Source: Streptomyces sp. 1331.2 (GTDB lineage Bacteria; Actinomycetota; Actinomycetes; Streptomycetales; Streptomycetaceae). From it: a DNA stretch of 64,000 bases. A program made the position numbers and the translations under genes. Positions 63,466-64,000 of the stretch are shown here, one piece after another. Position 1 is the stretch's first letter. Each line of letters begins with the position of its first letter. The stretch lies in the NCBI RefSeq assembly GCF_900199205.1, contig NZ_OBMJ01000002.1, positions 186,001-250,000 on the forward strand. The letters are read 5' to 3'. A model generated the notes under the pieces. The model saw only the letters and a program-made list of their open reading frames with translations. It was not told the DNA's origin and did no database searches.

Positions 63466-63540
63466 ATGTCCAAGCGCGCCCGTAAGAAGAAGGCCCGGCG
63501 TCAGAAGAAGGCGAACCACGGCCGCAAGCCCGGGCAGTAA
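63466..63540 (+). CDS. Ribosomal protein bL37
   Basis: A 24-residue basic peptide, starting MSKRARKKKARR and ending ANHGRKPGQ. It matches the tiny actinobacterial large-subunit protein first seen in the Mycobacterium smegmatis ribosome structure (KRGRKK...ANHGKRP pattern). ATG follows GAGAGAAAGAGCACG. Often missed by gene callers because of size. Confidence 0.8.
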   Translation: MSKRARKKKARRQKKANHGRKPGQ

Positions 63541-63552
63541 CCCGACAGACCC

Positions 63553-63582
63553 ACCCGGTGCCGCGTGCCACCGGCACCGGGT
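63553..63582. terminator. Hairpin after the bL37 gene
   Basis: ACCCGGTGCCG - 8-base loop - CGGCACCGGGT, a perfect 11-bp stem 13 bp after the stop. No T-tract. Confidence 0.75.
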
Positions 63583-63732
63583 GCACACCTTCGGCCCCTG
63601 AGGCCCGCCGTCCGGCTGTGCGGACCGGCGACGCCTCGGGGGCCGAGTCGTTGTACGGGGCGTCAAGATCGCATCAAGGTCGATGCTGCCGACATCAAGG
63701 GTGTGTAGGAAGCGGAGGACGGTGCCCCGGGG

Positions 63733-63767
63733 GGCTCCACGATCGTCAGTATCACGATCGAGGAGCC
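63733..63767 (+). promoter_or_regulatory. Hairpin that covers the ribosome binding site of the APC permease gene
   Basis: GGCTCC-AC-GATCGT-N7-ACGATC-GA-GGAGCC: outer 6-bp and inner 6-bp arms. The right arm contains AGGAG, the Shine-Dalgarno, 7 bases before the ATG at 63772. Either an operator or a translational switch. Confidence 0.6.
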
Positions 63768-63771
63768 AGGA

Positions 63772-64000
63772 ATGCCAGAAACCACTGTTCCGACCGTAGC
63801 GGCCGAGCCCGAGCCGCCGGACACCGGCGTGGGCGACGAGCGGCACCGGCTCAGTGCGCTCGGCGGGCTGGCGGCGCTCTCGCTGGACGCGATGGCCTCG
63901 GTCGCGTACGGGCCGGAGTCGATCGTCCTGGTGCTGGCCGCGGCCGGCGCGTACGGGCTGGGCTTCACGCTGCCGGTGACCGTGGCGATCGCCGTGCTGC
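63772..64000 (+). CDS. APC-family permease, start only (runs off the window)
   Basis: The first 76 residues are visible: a Pro/Glu-rich tail, then LSALGGLAALSLDAMASVAYGPES and VLVLAAAGAYGLG, which resembles KimA/YdaO-type potassium or amino acid permeases (LDAxASxAYGPE signature). ATG at 63772 follows AGGAGCCAGGA. It lies 1.75 kb from the kdpB start in opposite orientation, which may mark a potassium-related locus; this is inference. Confidence 0.75.
   Translation, partial: MPETTVPTVAAEPEPPDTGVGDERHRLSALGGLAALSLDAMASVAYGPESIVLVLAAAGAYGLGFTLPVTVAIAVL

Overview
The window is about 64 kb of very GC-rich DNA with strong G/C bias at third codon positions, GTG/TTG starts, GGAGG-type ribosome binding sites and gene families typical of Streptomyces/Kitasatospora (streptogrisin-type protease, AfsR/SARP regulator, DUF6461, DUF4190, DUF4389, STAS proteins, bL37). 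No rRNA, tRNA, CRISPR array or intact transposase gene was seen. All calls are from reading the sequence; no database search was run.

Left part (1-11.7 kb): the 3' end of a DEAH helicase with helicase-associated repeats, a freestanding condensation-domain protein, then a compact aromatic catabolic cluster. An orphan solute-binding-like protein and an IclR regulator are divergent; downstream of the regulator lie pobA, ligJ, ligK, ligI, a fused ligA-ligB dioxygenase and ligC, ended by a strong hairpin. Together they would convert 4-hydroxybenzoate through protocatechuate and 4,5-(meta) ring cleavage to pyruvate and oxaloacetate. This is unusual for Streptomyces-type bacteria, whose best-known route is the 3,4-cleavage beta-ketoadipate pathway.

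Middle-left (11.7-27.6 kb): an EF-hand protein, a coupled SPFH-NAD-kinase-like operon with two copies of an inverted-repeat operator, a streptogrisin-like protease, a phosphotransferase, DUF6461, two overlapping genes that both look like AlkB-type 2-oxoglutarate/Fe(II) oxygenases, DUF4190 and DUF4389 membrane proteins, a PH-like protein, an ASCH protein, a PQQ-type propeller protein, a uronate-dehydrogenase-like enzyme and an HSL-type esterase.

Middle (27.9-45.7 kb): a frameshifted secreted Asp-box protein, an OYE-type reductase, YciO, a frameshifted large DUF6493-like protein, a SARP regulator divergent from a haloacetate-dehalogenase-like hydrolase, an NTF2-like/MarR divergent pair with twin operators, and a flavodoxin-like protein. 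From 40.2 to 45.7 kb there is a gene graveyard: a fragment of an NDP-forming acyl-CoA synthetase, a frameshifted ClC channel, and BrkB and MFS fragments fused back to back, with an intact DUF2252 operon and a STAS protein between them and a frameshifted small membrane protein.

Right part (45.7-64 kb): a Na+/H+ antiporter, a sulfatase, and a dormancy/oxygen-stress type block (NarL-type response regulator, SHOCT protein, Acg-like nitroreductase, DevS-like GAF kinase, zinc alcohol dehydrogenase, HTH-PNPOx protein) that resembles the DevRS/OsdRK neighbourhoods. After a TetR/SDR pair comes a segment bracketed by 24-bp inverted repeats that holds a secreted protein, an MFS exporter, a RimK-type ATP-grasp ligase and a 175-bp MITE-like element. 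An orphan kdpB, an SDR, the 24-residue ribosomal protein bL37 and the start of an APC-type permease with a hairpin over its ribosome binding site end the window.

A recurrent feature is single-base frameshifts in short homopolymers (four genes). They may be real decay or assembly errors and should be checked against raw reads before any gene is called dead.
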